In this document: piece after piece, positions 1 to 9,026 of the stretch
How the letters are laid out: each line of letters opens with the position of its first letter
Position numbering within the stretch: position 1 is the first letter of the stretch
Source: Sediminihaliea albiluteola
Lineage (GTDB): Bacteria; Pseudomonadota; Gammaproteobacteria; Pseudomonadales; Halieaceae
NCBI RefSeq assembly: GCF_014077625.1
Contig: NZ_JACFXU010000014.1
Coordinates: 558,001-622,000, forward strand
Direction: 5' to 3'
DNA: 64,000 bases
Translations under genes and position numbers: made by a program
The notes under the pieces: generated by a model
Seen by the model: the letters and a program-made list of their open reading frames with translations, nothing else
What the model was told of the DNA's origin: nothing
Databases searched by the model: none

Positions 1-279
1 TTTGCCTGGTTTAATGAAATCAATATCGGCTGACTTATCCCAGACCAAATAGTCCTTACCTAAGAGCTGCATCAGTAGCAGCACTAAGTGTGGATCTACC
101 ATGGAATAAAGGCTGCCACCAAAATGTGTACCGAGGGCATTTTTGTTATACCAGCGCAGCGCCATGGACACATGAAGCTCGCTCCAATCTTCACTGATAT
201 GCGAGATCTTTACCCCAGCCCCAATATAGGGTGGGTAAAAGTTAAGAATTAGCTTGAGTAATTTGGGTGTTAACTTCAT
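1..279 (-). CDS. DUF4442 (hotdog fold) protein, partial
   Basis: The first 93 codons of a minus-strand gene are present; the C-terminus lies before base 1. The translation begins MKLTPKLLKL and continues through NFYPPYIGAGVKI, MALRWYNKNALGTHFGG and VDPHLVLLLMQLLG. This is the pattern of DUF4442 proteins, small hotdog-fold relatives of acyl-CoA thioesterases (PaaI and YiiD type). The conserved N-x-x-G-T-H-F-G-G stretch is where the family keeps its active-site Asn and Gly. Catalytic activity on acyl-CoA is inferred from the fold and is not proven for this family. The start is the only ATG in frame and the surrounding sequence does not suggest another. It lies upstream of the SMR gene in transcription order only if read in reverse, so no operon is implied. 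Confidence 0.7.
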   Translation of the reverse strand, partial: MKLTPKLLKLILNFYPPYIGAGVKISHISEDWSELHVSMALRWYNKNALGTHFGGSLYSMVDPHLVLLLMQLLGKDYLVWDKSADIDFIKPGK

Positions 280-458
280 ATCACCTGACTTTTATTAAGT
301 ATTATAATTTAGGCTGCTTCCATAGCGCTTTTATGTCGACGCTAAGCATCTTCTATACTCATCTGCGCAGAGATCGCTGGGAGACATTCACTTAGCTGTA
401 TCGCTTATTTTCTATCCAGCACAGTACTTCAGACTGAGCAGTCTATGAACTAAAAAAG

Positions 459-788
459 TTAGTGGCCTAGGGTTTTGGAAAAGACATTAATGACGATGAC
501 CCCGGCAACTATCAAAGCCATTCCAATAATAGCTGGCATATCCAAGCTCTGCTGGTATAAGAAATAGCTCACTATAGCCACCAATACAATGCCAAGGCCC
601 GACCAGATCGCATAAGTGACCCCTATCGGTATAACTCGCAGCACAAGGGTCATAAAGTAAAATGCAATGCCATAGCCAATCACCACAATGAGGCTTGGAA
701 TGAGTTTGCTAAATTCTTCTGAAGCTTTTAAGGCGCTGGTGGCCACAACTTCAGCAATAATTGCTATGACTAGATACAAATAGGTCAT
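459..788 (-). CDS. SMR-family multidrug efflux protein (EmrE-like)
   Basis: This 109-residue protein has four hydrophobic segments (about 3-20, 30-52, 57-77 and 83-104), the usual size and topology of small multidrug resistance pumps in the inner membrane. The residues that define the quaternary ammonium exporters are visible: the membrane-embedded glutamate E13 (E14 in EmrE) and the YAIWSGLG motif with W62 (W63 in EmrE). SMR proteins act as antiparallel dimers that exchange protons for cationic drugs or guanidinium. The E13/W62 pattern and the single gene copy favour a homodimeric Qac type over a paired Sug type, but substrate cannot be read from sequence. It appears monocistronic, with about 180 bases free downstream and 76 upstream. 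Confidence 0.9.
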   Translation of the reverse strand: MTYLYLVIAIIAEVVATSALKASEEFSKLIPSLIVVIGYGIAFYFMTLVLRVIPIGVTYAIWSGLGIVLVAIVSYFLYQQSLDMPAIIGMALIVAGVIVINVFSKTLGH

Positions 789-864
789 TATCTTATTTAC
801 TTCACTGCTCTAGGGTGCGCCCCACTTGAGCAAAAACAGCTGCAACAAGTGGAGCACCTCAAGG

Positions 865-1191
865 CTATTCTATTTCTAACTCGCCCACCTTACAGACGTT
901 CACATCTTCGCGTTTAAACTGCTCACCGGAACGCATCACCACTAAAAAATCAAATATGCAATAGTTAGTGCCATCATCAAAATCCACTTCGATCGACTCA
1001 CCTGGAGCCAGGGTATAGTCACCAAGTAAATCCTCCTGCCACGATGTAGTGCCATCGTTGGAGCCATAGAGCTCTTCAACATGTTGATCCGTGGTGTTAG
1101 TGATTATGACAATTCGATCAAGTGCTGCTGCCTGAGCCGCAAAGAAAACGCAGGCCAAGCCCAAAGCGAGGCGAGATTTGCTGATAATCAT
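865..1191 (-). CDS. Small secreted protein of unknown function
   Basis: A 108-residue protein starting at the second in-frame ATG. An AAGGA ribosome binding site lies 7 bases before it, whereas the upstream ATG at 1221 has none and would add an asparagine- and lysine-rich leader. Residues 1-23 form a signal peptide (positive N-terminus, hydrophobic core, AAQAAA cleavage region). The mature part holds two cysteines that could pair, in NYCIFDF and VNVCKVG, and a phrase (NTT near the start, then LYGSNDGTTSW and LLGDYTLAPGES) typical of short periplasmic proteins of alpha- and gammaproteobacteria. Members of this type are sometimes labelled argininosuccinate lyase; the length and lack of lyase motifs make that label wrong. 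Function is unknown. Confidence 0.7.
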   Translation of the reverse strand: MIISKSRLALGLACVFFAAQAAALDRIVIITNTTDQHVEELYGSNDGTTSWQEDLLGDYTLAPGESIEVDFDDGTNYCIFDFLVVMRSGEQFKREDVNVCKVGELEIE

Positions 1192-1586
1192 TTTTTTGTC
1201 CTTGTTGTTATTCACCAGCAAGCGCAGCTATGAGCGCAATTAACTAACGACGGGGCAGACGATCACTCCGAGCAGTACATGGCATAAACTGGCTAATGCA
1301 GGGTGCTTGCTCCCAATGAGCCAGCCAGAGCAATGCTACGAAAGCCACTGGCAATAGTCCATAACACTCTCTGCCCTAAAGCAGCTTATACCTAGCACTA
1401 CCGGTGGCCGAGATAGCTCTGGCCCAAGGCCATTCTAATCAAGCTGGACCTAACTCAAGCCTTAGTTTCAAGCCTGCGGAGATAGCCTGCAGGCAGAATC
1501 TTGTCAAGTTTAGGCGAAGCGCTAATTAGCTGATAAGCTTCTACTATTGAATGGCAATTTCTAACCATAATGCGTCTAGTTAAGGC
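1192..1586. other. Divergent intergenic region, no gene seen
   Basis: About 395 bases separate the small secreted protein gene (minus) from the GGDEF-EAL gene (plus). It must hold both promoters, but I cannot point to convincing -35/-10 pairs. A short inverted repeat (TGGCC, 3-base loop, GGCCA) occurs near 1412-1424. A 78-codon minus-strand reading frame crosses the start of the plus-strand gene and looks like chance. Confidence 0.5.
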
Positions 1587-3779
1587 ATGAGCATGCAGCA
1601 GACCCTTGCCGAATTGGCGGATCAGCAAAAAATTCAAGACATGATTGCCAGCCATGCACCTTTTCAGGATATCTTGGCGGAAGTCACACACATGGTAGCG
1701 CGAAAAATGCCAGGCGCCACCGTTACCTTTATGCTGTATGACGCCTCCGATGACACGCTTTGTTTGGTGCTAGGGGAAGGCTTATCAGAGGACTATAGAT
1801 CGGCCCTTCAGCGGGTGAAAATTGGCCCAGAAGTGGCCACATGTGGAAAGGCTGCATCCATACGAAAAGTCGTTATTACCCAGGACATCAAAAAAGACCC
1901 TAATTGGGCAATTTACCGAGACAGTGCTCTGAAAGAAAACCTGAGATCATGCTGGTCTATTCCTGTAATTACGGCGGATAATAAACTTTTAGGCACCTTT
2001 GCCACCTACCACCCTGAGCCCTGCCGACCTAGTGGCGCGCAACTCTCGTTGATCCTTAGAGCAGCCGGACTGCTGGCTATTTCTTTCGCCAGACAGCAAG
2101 ATCAGCGCGCTCTACACATTCAGTTGCAGCGTTATGAATCACTGTTTACTTACCACCCGGATGCAGTCTTTGAGCTCGACTTAAATGGATGTTTTATAGC
2201 GGCCAATCGTAGCTGTGAAACTATCACCGGTATTCCCGAAGAACAGCTTATTGGACTAAGTTACAAACAAGTCGTAAAAGACGAATACCATGACACGTCT
2301 CACCACATGTTCACACAAGCTAGCAAAGGCATTCCTCAAAATTTCGAGGTAGTCGCTTATAACGCCAGTGAAGAAGAGTTTTTAATCGAAGTCACCAGCT
2401 TGCCAATCATCGTAAATAATGAAGTGGTAGGCGTCTACGGCATTGCAAAAGATATAACTCTGCAAAGAGAAAGCGAACTAAAGTTTCATTTTCAGCGCAC
2501 CCACGATCTTCTTACCGGACTGCCCAACCGCGCCGGATTTGAAGCCCGACTCGCCGAAGATCTTCCTTTGGCCAAGGGGCATTTAGCTGTTCTGTTGATC
2601 AACCTTGATGACTTCACTTCTATCAACGATGCATTGGGTCACGTCACAGGCGACCACCTGTTACAGGCGGTGGCAGATAGGTTAGTTGAAGAGCTGGAGC
2701 CTGGTGATTTTATTGCTCGATTTGCCGGGGACGATTTTGGCGTATTGTTGACGGACAAAACTCGGGTCGAGCAGGCGCTGCCGCTGGTAGAGCGCTTATT
2801 AAGCCTAATTGCGCGCCCATTTGTTATTGATGAGCATGTGCTGCATGTCAGCGCCAGTATTGGCGTAGCCTTCGGACAAAAGTCCTTGCGCGACCCTGAT
2901 CTGCTTATTAAGCACGCTCATATTGCGATGCGCCAAGCCAAAGACCAAGGCCGCAATACCTGGGAGTGGTATGCCGGTGAGTCCGACCCCACAACTCGTG
3001 AACAGATCGAACTCCGGCGAGAGCTGCAAGAAGCACTAGAGCATGATCAGCTGCTGCTTTACTACCAGCCTCTGGTGGACGCGCGCAGTGGCAAAATGAA
3101 AGCACTGGAAGCGCTTGTGCGCTGGCAACATCCGACACGGGGCTTGCTGCTGCCAGGAAACTTTATATCTCTGGCTGAGCGCACTGGCCAGATCATTGAC
3201 CTGGACCACTGGGTCTTATGGCGAGCCTGTAAAGACCTGAACATCATCAACACTGGCCGCAGAGAAGCCCTAAGCGTTGCCGTCAATATCTCCCCAGTGC
3301 ACTTTCGGCGAAACGGTTTTTTTGATGAGGTAAAACAAGCCCTTGAGGAGAGCGGACTCAAACCAGAGCGACTAGAGCTGGAAGTTACTGAAGGGCTGAT
3401 GATGGCCGGCTCGGAAAAATCCATTGAACTGCTGCAGAATATCCGCAATCTAGGCGTTAGAGTGGCCATTGATGACTTTGGCACAGGCTTTTCCAGCCTG
3501 AGTTATCTGCGCCAATTGCCGATCAACACAGTAAAGATCGACCGGAGCTTTATCCAAGATATCACAAGCAATCGAATGAATACGGCGATTGTGGAAGGGA
3601 TTATCACTATGGCCCATCACTTGGGCTTGGAAGTGGTAGCAGAGGGCGTTGAAAGCCCTGAGCAACATAAAGATCTTATTCAACGCCGCTGTGACAAGCT
3701 ACAAGGCTACTATTTCTCCAAACCAGTACCCTTAGCAAAGCTTCTTGAATTGCCTCAGGTGCTACCAGAGAAATCTTAA
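1587..3779 (+). CDS. GAF-PAS-GGDEF-EAL cyclic-di-GMP signalling protein
   Basis: A 730-residue cytoplasmic protein with four domains: GAF (about 20-170, with the P-x-x-A-T-C-G core), PAS (about 181-293), GGDEF (about 300-465) and EAL (about 478-722). No membrane segment is visible. The diguanylate cyclase signature reads AGDDF at 380-384 in place of GGDEF, so cyclase activity is probably weak or lost. The EAL domain keeps EAL (508-510), the NISPVHF stretch, the glutamate of LEVTEG, the IDDFGTG loop (628-634), the KIDRSF lysine (650) and EGVES, so it should hydrolyse c-di-GMP to pGpG. A degenerate GGDEF often serves as a GTP-binding activator of the linked EAL. The GAF and PAS domains presumably sense a small ligand. 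The gene stands alone; two ATGs two codons apart (1587 and 1593) are both possible starts. Confidence 0.92.
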   Translation: MSMQQTLAELADQQKIQDMIASHAPFQDILAEVTHMVARKMPGATVTFMLYDASDDTLCLVLGEGLSEDYRSALQRVKIGPEVATCGKAASIRKVVITQDIKKDPNWAIYRDSALKENLRSCWSIPVITADNKLLGTFATYHPEPCRPSGAQLSLILRAAGLLAISFARQQDQRALHIQLQRYESLFTYHPDAVFELDLNGCFIAANRSCETITGIPEEQLIGLSYKQVVKDEYHDTSHHMFTQASKGIPQNFEVVAYNASEEEFLIEVTSLPIIVNNEVVGVYGIAKDITLQRESELKFHFQRTHDLLTGLPNRAGFEARLAEDLPLAKGHLAVLLINLDDFTSINDALGHVTGDHLLQAVADRLVEELEPGDFIARFAGDDFGVLLTDKTRVEQALPLVERLLSLIARPFVIDEHVLHVSASIGVAFGQKSLRDPDLLIKHAHIAMRQAKDQGRNTWEWYAGESDPTTREQIELRRELQEALEHDQLLLYYQPLVDARSGKMKALEALVRWQHPTRGLLLPGNFISLAERTGQIIDLDHWVLWRACKDLNIINTGRREALSVAVNISPVHFRRNGFFDEVKQALEESGLKPERLELEVTEGLMMAGSEKSIELLQNIRNLGVRVAIDDFGTGFSSLSYLRQLPINTVKIDRSFIQDITSNRMNTAIVEGIITMAHHLGLEVVAEGVESPEQHKDLIQRRCDKLQGYYFSKPVPLAKLLELPQVLPEKS

Positions 3780-3815
3780 ATCAACACTATTAGCGAAGCG
3801 CTCAACGAAGCTTAG

Positions 3816-3849
3816 ACTTCGCTCTTACAGCTCTTTGCAAGAGCGAAGT
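3816..3849. terminator. Hairpin downstream of GGDEF-EAL gene
   Basis: A perfect 11-bp inverted repeat, ACTTCGCTCTT and AAGAGCGAAGT, is separated by 12 bases and lies 37 bases past the stop codon, between convergent genes. There is no clear T-run after it on either strand, so it is a possible bidirectional terminator or mRNA 3' stabiliser and not a textbook terminator. Confidence 0.4.
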
Positions 3850-3937
3850 GATTTAAAGCTATTCGATGGTTAGCTCGCCAAAGACATGCCCCTTCTGCTT
3901 AACAACAATACTGGCTAGCAGAAGGGTATAACTTAGC

Positions 3938-4927
3938 TCACTGGGAATGCAGCTCGATCTTTGGGGCGACTTTCTCGAAGAAGTTTTTGACCGTACTCCA
4001 GCTCAAGTCCGCCTCTAAGCCACTGACCATCGGATGCAGTACAAAAGCATCATTAGCGGCAAGCTCGGGGGCTTTCGCCAATACCTCTTCAGCAGTGACC
4101 ACTTGGTAGGTTCCCGTAGCTCTGAGTGCCTCAGCGTCGAGAGCGCTGCTGTACATCATGTCTAGGTCCGTGCTGCTCTGCCAGCGTGCATAACAGTTTG
4201 TCTCATAGAGACCATAGGGCGCTAAGCGCTCCCAGTCGCGATCGGGATCTTCTGAAACATAGAGGTAAGAGAAGGCCATCTCGCCTTGGAAGCGGGGCTT
4301 TTTACCCAAACGCTGACACTCCGCTTCATAAATGGGGTTTAAGTGTGGCATGCCAGCGATGAAACCATCACCCTCTCGCGCCGCACGACGGGCTGCTGGC
4401 GCCGAACTGCCGCCCATGAAAATAGGAGGGTGTGGCTGCTGCATCGGCCGTGGCGTGATGCGTGCTGGCCGCCCACGAAACTCAAATGCCTCGCCAGTCC
4501 AGGCCTGCTTGAGTGTCTTAACACCCTCTTCCATCAACTGACCGCGCTGCTTCGGATCAACGCCAAACATCTTCATTTCAGAATCGACATAGCCGCCTAG
4601 CAAGACCACTTCAGCACGACCACGGCTAAGGTTATCCAGTACAGCGATATCTTCTGCAACACGCAGGGGGTCGCTAAATGGCATCACTAGGTTGGCTTGC
4701 AGGCGAACGTTGCTGGTAACACGCGCCGCGGCTGCCGCCATGACAATCGGGCTGGGTAGATAACCGTCATCACTGCCATGGTGCTCGCAAAAATTGATGG
4801 TAACGGGAAAACCCTGCTTATCAATCCAAGCAATTTGCTCCAAGGCCAAATCATACATATCGGCCATTGATAAATCTGTGAGCTCCGAGGGAGCCCGGCA
4901 CTCATACTTCACCATGACAAAAGCCAT
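3938..4927 (-). CDS. LLM-class flavin-dependent oxidoreductase
   Basis: A 329-residue member of the bacterial luciferase-like TIM-barrel family. Typical phrases are visible: the N-terminal barrel strand VTINFCEHHG, LPSPIVMAAAAA, ANLVMPFSDPLRVAEDIAVLD and LSRGRAEVVLLGGYV, then the RITPRPMQQPHPPIFMGG strand. The start is set by a GGAG motif 6 bases before the ATG. Family members oxidise substrates with FMNH2 and oxygen, or with F420; the cofactor here cannot be decided. It is the last gene of a seven-gene minus-strand cluster, 51 bases after the sulfotransferase, so it probably takes part in the same catabolic route as the Baeyer-Villiger enzyme upstream. Some LLM enzymes are themselves Baeyer-Villiger type or alkane-sulfonate type monooxygenases. 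Confidence 0.85.
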   Translation of the reverse strand: MAFVMVKYECRAPSELTDLSMADMYDLALEQIAWIDKQGFPVTINFCEHHGSDDGYLPSPIVMAAAAARVTSNVRLQANLVMPFSDPLRVAEDIAVLDNLSRGRAEVVLLGGYVDSEMKMFGVDPKQRGQLMEEGVKTLKQAWTGEAFEFRGRPARITPRPMQQPHPPIFMGGSSAPAARRAAREGDGFIAGMPHLNPIYEAECQRLGKKPRFQGEMAFSYLYVSEDPDRDWERLAPYGLYETNCYARWQSSTDLDMMYSSALDAEALRATGTYQVVTAEEVLAKAPELAANDAFVLHPMVSGLEADLSWSTVKNFFEKVAPKIELHSQ

Positions 4928-4978
4928 GTCGATCTCCTTATTGTTGATGCAAATTAACTGCTACTAAAACAACTATCC

Positions 4979-6223
4979 CTATACTTCATCGGGCACCGCA
5001 AAGTATTGCTGGTAGCGCTGGAACAACGCGCGTTTGCGCTTATTCTCCTGTTCCTCGCCCACTTGATAGCGATGCTTGCCAAACTTGCCCTGAGGCTTTT
5101 CATCGAGATAGCCTTGCATCGCCTGCCGGCTGCTGTCGCTGAAAGGCAGTCCCATATCACTGTAGAGTTTTTGCAGCGTATCCAGCGGCTGTTGCACTAG
5201 TTGTGCATAGAGCACATGACTGACACTATCCTGTCCTACCTCGCCAGATTCGAGTAGATCCACCACGGCATCTAATCTGGCTGCGCCAGCCTCTGGCGCC
5301 ATCAGGCTCTCGAAGGCGCTTGCGTCGAAGCCCTGACTGCTGCGCATCCAGTACAAAGTGCCCAGTAGATTAGTCACTGAGGCCTGCGCCACCAAGGGGT
5401 CGCGATGGGAAATCACCACCTGTGCATCAGGGAAGTTACGGTACAGCACCGGTAGGTTACCTAAATGGCTGGGCGCTTTAAGCAGCCAATGCTGACGCGG
5501 GTTTTTCCATTGCAGCATTTTGAGCATGCGCTTGTAGTACGCGTAGGCGTAGTCTAAGTTCTGCTGATAGTACCACTCGTTATAGCTGGGTATCTGGTAC
5601 TGACCTGGCAGGTTCTCACTGAGGAAGGTGCAGCTCATAGCAACGATGCATTCGTTGGGTATATTGGCACCCATTTCATGCATAGATGCATAAGTGGGAA
5701 CCACCCTATTCCACTGGGTCACTAAATGCTCACAACGCTCTATCCGCGGGTCGCTCTCGTAAGTGCTTGTCTGCGGCGGCGGATAGGGAAACATAATCTC
5801 CCAATTACGCGGCGAGCCGAACTGACTATCTTGTGCCAGCAGCTCAAAGAGAATAGAGGTGCCAGAGCGCGGTAAGCCAGTAACTATCACCGGGCTATCG
5901 ATCACCTCGTCTTCAATCTCTGGATTCTGAGCATAAGCGGCCTCAATGCCTAAGCGCGCCTCCAACCAGCGCAAAATATCAGAGCGTGTCATCAGCCGAC
6001 CCAGTAAGTGCAGGTCTGCCTCTTCATCCAGCGCTTTCAGAAAAACATGAAAGCCTTCTAACCACTCATCACTGCCAAAATCGTCGAAGCCTGTGTTCTG
6101 ACAGGCGGCAGCCATCAGCTCTGAGGCTTCCAGCGGCACCAAGCTGCGGATATCCATGTGCCGCCCTTCATCGATGATCTGACGAACCCAGGCAGGGCGC
6201 TCCGGCGGAGTCCAATTACTCAA
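4979..6223 (-). CDS. Sulfotransferase family protein (cluster A)
   Basis: A sulfotransferase of 414 residues when read from the TTG at 6223. That start has an AAGGAG/AAGGA ribosome binding region directly upstream and lies 16 bases after the SDR stop. The alternative ATG at 6262 lies inside the SDR gene and lacks a ribosome binding site. The PAPS 5'-phosphosulfate loop is seen as GLPRSGTS (about 116-123), and the 3'-phosphate site as VVISHRDP followed by a serine-containing helix. A second recognisable stretch is HWLLKAPSHL. Such enzymes move sulfate from PAPS to hydroxyl groups of lipids, steroids or sugars. This branch is common in mycobacteria and marine proteobacteria near lipid or steroid genes, and some members may act as hydrolases or may be inactive. 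The substrate is unknown. The same type of enzyme recurs at 30573-31727. Confidence 0.85.
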   Translation of the reverse strand: MSNWTPPERPAWVRQIIDEGRHMDIRSLVPLEASELMAAACQNTGFDDFGSDEWLEGFHVFLKALDEEADLHLLGRLMTRSDILRWLEARLGIEAAYAQNPEIEDEVIDSPVIVTGLPRSGTSILFELLAQDSQFGSPRNWEIMFPYPPPQTSTYESDPRIERCEHLVTQWNRVVPTYASMHEMGANIPNECIVAMSCTFLSENLPGQYQIPSYNEWYYQQNLDYAYAYYKRMLKMLQWKNPRQHWLLKAPSHLGNLPVLYRNFPDAQVVISHRDPLVAQASVTNLLGTLYWMRSSQGFDASAFESLMAPEAGAARLDAVVDLLESGEVGQDSVSHVLYAQLVQQPLDTLQKLYSDMGLPFSDSSRQAMQGYLDEKPQGKFGKHRYQVGEEQENKRKRALFQRYQQYFAVPDEV

Positions 6224-6239
6224 AGTCCTTCTCCTTCTA

Positions 6240-7073
6240 TCAAGGCATGTAAGCGCCGCCACTGACGGAAATCATCTGGCCAGTGATATAACCCGAGCGC
6301 TCAGAAGCCAAGAACAAACTGAGCCAAGCGATATCTTCTGGCCGCCCTAGGCGAGGCATGGGCAGGCTGCTCATGTTGTAGAGCGTGCCGTCTTCCATAG
6401 CTTTCTGCATATCCTCGGGTTTGCCCATAGTGTCAAAGCCAAAGCGATTCCAGAAACTGCCACTGCCCACTTCATCGGCATTGTGAGGCACAATCCAACC
6501 GGGGCAGATATTGTTAACACGCACCCCTTTGCGCGCCCACTCCCAAGCTAGGCCTTTGCTAAAGCTGTTGACGAAACCCTTCACGCCGCCATAGTGGACC
6601 ACGTTAGCAGCAGCCTCACCGAGCAGCGACGAGTTTGAGGAAATGTTGATAATGCTACCGGTGTTGCGCGACAACATATCCTCTGCCACGGCTTGGCAGC
6701 AGTTCACGACACCATCCACGTTGAGCGCGATCTCCCAGCGTCGACCTTCTTCATCAAAGCTTTCAAAGGCAGAGGGGTGTGCGACGCCACCGGCGTTGTT
6801 CACTAGCACATCAATTAAACCGAACTCTTCGTGGCCTAGGGCCACCGCCGCGTCAACACTGGCTCGATCGGTGACGTCAGTCGAGACCGCCAAGATACGA
6901 CCGGGCAAACCCTGTTTAAGCGCCTCCTCAGCCAGCGCTTGACCAGTGGCTTTATCGCGAGATGCGCTGATCACATTGACCCCCTCACGGGCAAACTCCA
7001 ACACTAAGCCGCGACCAATGCCACCACTACCGCCAGTAATAAATGCTGTTTTACCTGTTAATCCAAGATCCAT
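6240..7073 (-). CDS. Short-chain dehydrogenase/reductase (SDR)
   Basis: A classical SDR of 277 residues. The Rossmann glycine motif is TGGSGGIG near the N-terminus, NNAG is present, the catalytic serine lies in the INISSNSS strand, and the active-site pair is YGGVK. The C-terminal SGYITGQ and SVSGG motifs close the fold. The arginine after the second strand (SASRD) favours NADP(H). It probably interconverts a secondary alcohol and a ketone. It sits between the DUF1214 gene (47-base gap) and the sulfotransferase (16-base gap), consistent with one transcript. A longer than usual insertion (about residues 200-235) between the catalytic and C-terminal parts may shape the substrate pocket. Confidence 0.88.
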   Translation of the reverse strand: MDLGLTGKTAFITGGSGGIGRGLVLEFAREGVNVISASRDKATGQALAEEALKQGLPGRILAVSTDVTDRASVDAAVALGHEEFGLIDVLVNNAGGVAHPSAFESFDEEGRRWEIALNVDGVVNCCQAVAEDMLSRNTGSIINISSNSSLLGEAAANVVHYGGVKGFVNSFSKGLAWEWARKGVRVNNICPGWIVPHNADEVGSGSFWNRFGFDTMGKPEDMQKAMEDGTLYNMSSLPMPRLGRPEDIAWLSLFLASERSGYITGQMISVSGGAYMP

Positions 7074-7120
7074 AGTACCCCTCCAACGCTCCGCTTAGCG
7101 GGCTGCATGTTTATTGTGGT

Positions 7121-8314
7121 TCAAACGCCAAAGCGCTGTATAACGCCATTGCGACGAGCCGCTATTTGCGCTGAGCGCTCAGTGGCGCTAATCGTTTTAA
7201 CGTCGGCGGGAAGGCTTGCCTGCAGGTCCGCAAGCTTGACCTGTGTCGCTGTTGGCGCTGGGTAGTGCTCAGCTTGCATCCAGCGGAAAGTCACGTAGCC
7301 CTCATTAAACCCGGCTGGATCCAGCCAGTTGGGGTAACCCGGGTCGGCATGGGCAACAACGATAATCAGTTCGCCATTGTCTTCTAATTCCGCGTAGTGG
7401 CAGTTGGTATTACTCAGCACACTGCGGTAATCCATGGAGCACCACCAGTAGTTGCCAAATTCCACAGCCCAGTACTCTGCCTCTGGCGGGGTCACGCGCA
7501 AAATCAATGCCTCGTCTGCTGGCAGCTGCCAATAAGCGATCAGCGGTTCGCCACCAGGCGTGACATCTAAAGCGTTACCATCTAACTGGCGATAGGAAAG
7601 AAAGGTATTCGGTTGGGCTTTCCACTTTTCGATCATATCTGCCCAGTAGGTGAGCGAGTCGCTTACCCAGCGGGATGTCACATCCAGTCCAGTTACTAAG
7701 CGCTCAGCCGTGACGTGATTAACTGCTACCGGCTCGTCACTGAGACGGTCGATACGAGCCTGCATAGGGCGCTCGTTTTCCCAGTCGGCAAAAAATTGGC
7801 GAAAAGTCACACGAAAGGTTTTTGGCGTGGTCTTTAACCAGTTACCCGGTTGCGGCTCAGGGCTACAGATTAGTTCAAAACTGCCGTCTGGCTCGACCTG
7901 TAAATCTTTGCCAAACAAGGTGTGAGCCACTGCTCCGCCCCAAGGGGTGTCGCCATCTTCAACTGCGGTCACCGCGAAGTAGCGCGCCGTGCCGCGATCA
8001 CCACTGATGCGATAGGTATCGCTGCCGTTAATCGGCGCACCTACGTAAACTGCGTCAGGGTTATCCCCGCCCTGCTTACGCAGCGGATCGAAGTAGTGCA
8101 ACAGCTCTGGGTGTAATGGATTGTTGTTCTCCATAAAGAACTGCAAGCCCAGACTAATGTTCTGCGCGAGGCTACGAAAACCTGCAACCTGAGTCAGATC
8201 TCCACTGGGTATTTTGGCCCCCAGGGGGATATCTCCAGCGGCCTTGAGCTGATCGCAGAAACGATCCCAGCCCTGTTTAAGTAGCTCGCGCTGCTGAGCA
8301 TCTTCAGTGGTCAT
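7121..8314 (-). CDS. DUF1214 domain protein (DUF1254/DUF1214-like)
   Basis: A 397-residue protein whose C-terminal half carries DUF1214 features: Y-R-I-S-G-D-R-G-T-A-R-Y-F, then a phrase on an extended strand ending in NWLKT, and later the WAVEFGNYWWCSMDY block. The start chosen is the ATG at 8314, which overlaps the TetR stop as ATGA and has GGGAG 7 bases upstream; an ATG two codons earlier is too close to that site. DUF1214 proteins are beta-rich and often found next to lipid or steroid catabolic genes; no enzymatic activity is established for the group. No signal peptide is visible, so it should be cytoplasmic. Overlap with tetR implies translational coupling to the regulator. A possible distant counterpart lies at 31727-33226. 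Confidence 0.75.
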   Translation of the reverse strand: MTTEDAQQRELLKQGWDRFCDQLKAAGDIPLGAKIPSGDLTQVAGFRSLAQNISLGLQFFMENNNPLHPELLHYFDPLRKQGGDNPDAVYVGAPINGSDTYRISGDRGTARYFAVTAVEDGDTPWGGAVAHTLFGKDLQVEPDGSFELICSPEPQPGNWLKTTPKTFRVTFRQFFADWENERPMQARIDRLSDEPVAVNHVTAERLVTGLDVTSRWVSDSLTYWADMIEKWKAQPNTFLSYRQLDGNALDVTPGGEPLIAYWQLPADEALILRVTPPEAEYWAVEFGNYWWCSMDYRSVLSNTNCHYAELEDNGELIIVVAHADPGYPNWLDPAGFNEGYVTFRWMQAEHYPAPTATQVKLADLQASLPADVKTISATERSAQIAARRNGVIQRFGV

Positions 8315-8913
8315 AGGCATACTCCCGTTACCAATTTATTAAGGGTGTTATCAATTAATTCACTAAGCATTGTCTTGCTGTAATAGTGCGAGTCCATCAA
8401 GGCACAACAAGATACTCCGGCCATGAAAGAGCTCAGCTGCATAGCTGCATGTGCTGGGTCGACTGCCACGCTGATCTCACCGGCCTCTACAGCCTGCTCG
8501 ATATCGATCTGAAAGCGCTCACGGGTCAGCTTAAGCCGCTGGCGCTGTTCTTTTCTCGCAGCGCTATCTATCGCGGCCAAACTCCAAAAGCTCAGTCGAA
8601 TCTTCCACTCCTGGCGGGTCTCTTTATCTAGGGGCAGCACGCAATACATTCGCGCCCGCAAGGCATCGAGCCCCAAGCGGCCACTTGTTTGCTTTTCCTC
8701 CCGGACTAAATAGCGCTTATTCATCTGCTCTAGCGCAGCCGCTATCACGTCCTCTTTGCCACTAAAATAATGTTCAACAATCCCTTTAGAGAAGCCCGAG
8801 CGCCGCGCAATTTCGCGGACTGTGGTGCCCATCAGGCCCAGCTCCGCAATAGCACCAGCAGCGGCAAGGGCGATGGCCGCACGGCGCTCTGCATGATCAA
8901 CTAGCTTTGGCAA
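8311..8913 (-). CDS. TetR/AcrR-family transcriptional regulator
   Basis: A 200-residue regulator. The N-terminal helix-turn-helix (about 10-56) shows the family pattern TTVREIARRSGFSKGIVEHYF. The rest is a helical ligand and dimer domain, similar in style to BetI-type members. It is encoded inside the catabolic cluster, 113 bases after the Baeyer-Villiger gene and overlapping the DUF1214 gene by four bases. It therefore probably represses this cluster and is relieved by a pathway substrate or acyl-CoA. A set of ACAGT repeats directly in front of it is a candidate operator. Confidence 0.9.
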   Translation of the reverse strand: MPKLVDHAERRAAIALAAAGAIAELGLMGTTVREIARRSGFSKGIVEHYFSGKEDVIAAALEQMNKRYLVREEKQTSGRLGLDALRARMYCVLPLDKETRQEWKIRLSFWSLAAIDSAARKEQRQRLKLTRERFQIDIEQAVEAGEISVAVDPAHAAMQLSSFMAGVSCCALMDSHYYSKTMLSELIDNTLNKLVTGVCL

Positions 8914-8930
8914 AACAACATTTACTCAGG

Positions 8931-8954
8931 ACAGTTTTTCACAGTTTGAACAGT
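8931..8954. promoter_or_regulatory. Three ACAGT direct repeats upstream of tetR
   Basis: ACAGT occurs three times, at 8931, 8941 and 8950, with near-helical spacing of 10 and 9 bases; the first two copies extend to ACAGTTT. The block ends 18 bases before the tetR start codon (8913). This may be a protein binding site, for the TetR protein itself or for RNA polymerase control. Known TetR operators are usually palindromic, which weakens the case. Confidence 0.3.
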
Positions 8955-9026
8955 CACCCTCCTTTATTCAAGACAAACGTCCTATTAAAAACGAAAGAGC
9001 GACTGTGATCCTTATCATGGGCGCTT

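Noticed and set aside
865-1221. Argininosuccinate lyase label sometimes given to such small proteins
   Set aside because: Only about 108 residues with a signal peptide and no lyase signature.
1455-1691. 78-codon minus-strand frame over the start of the GGDEF-EAL gene
   Set aside because: Overlaps the first codons of a well supported gene and part of a divergent promoter region; no recognisable protein.
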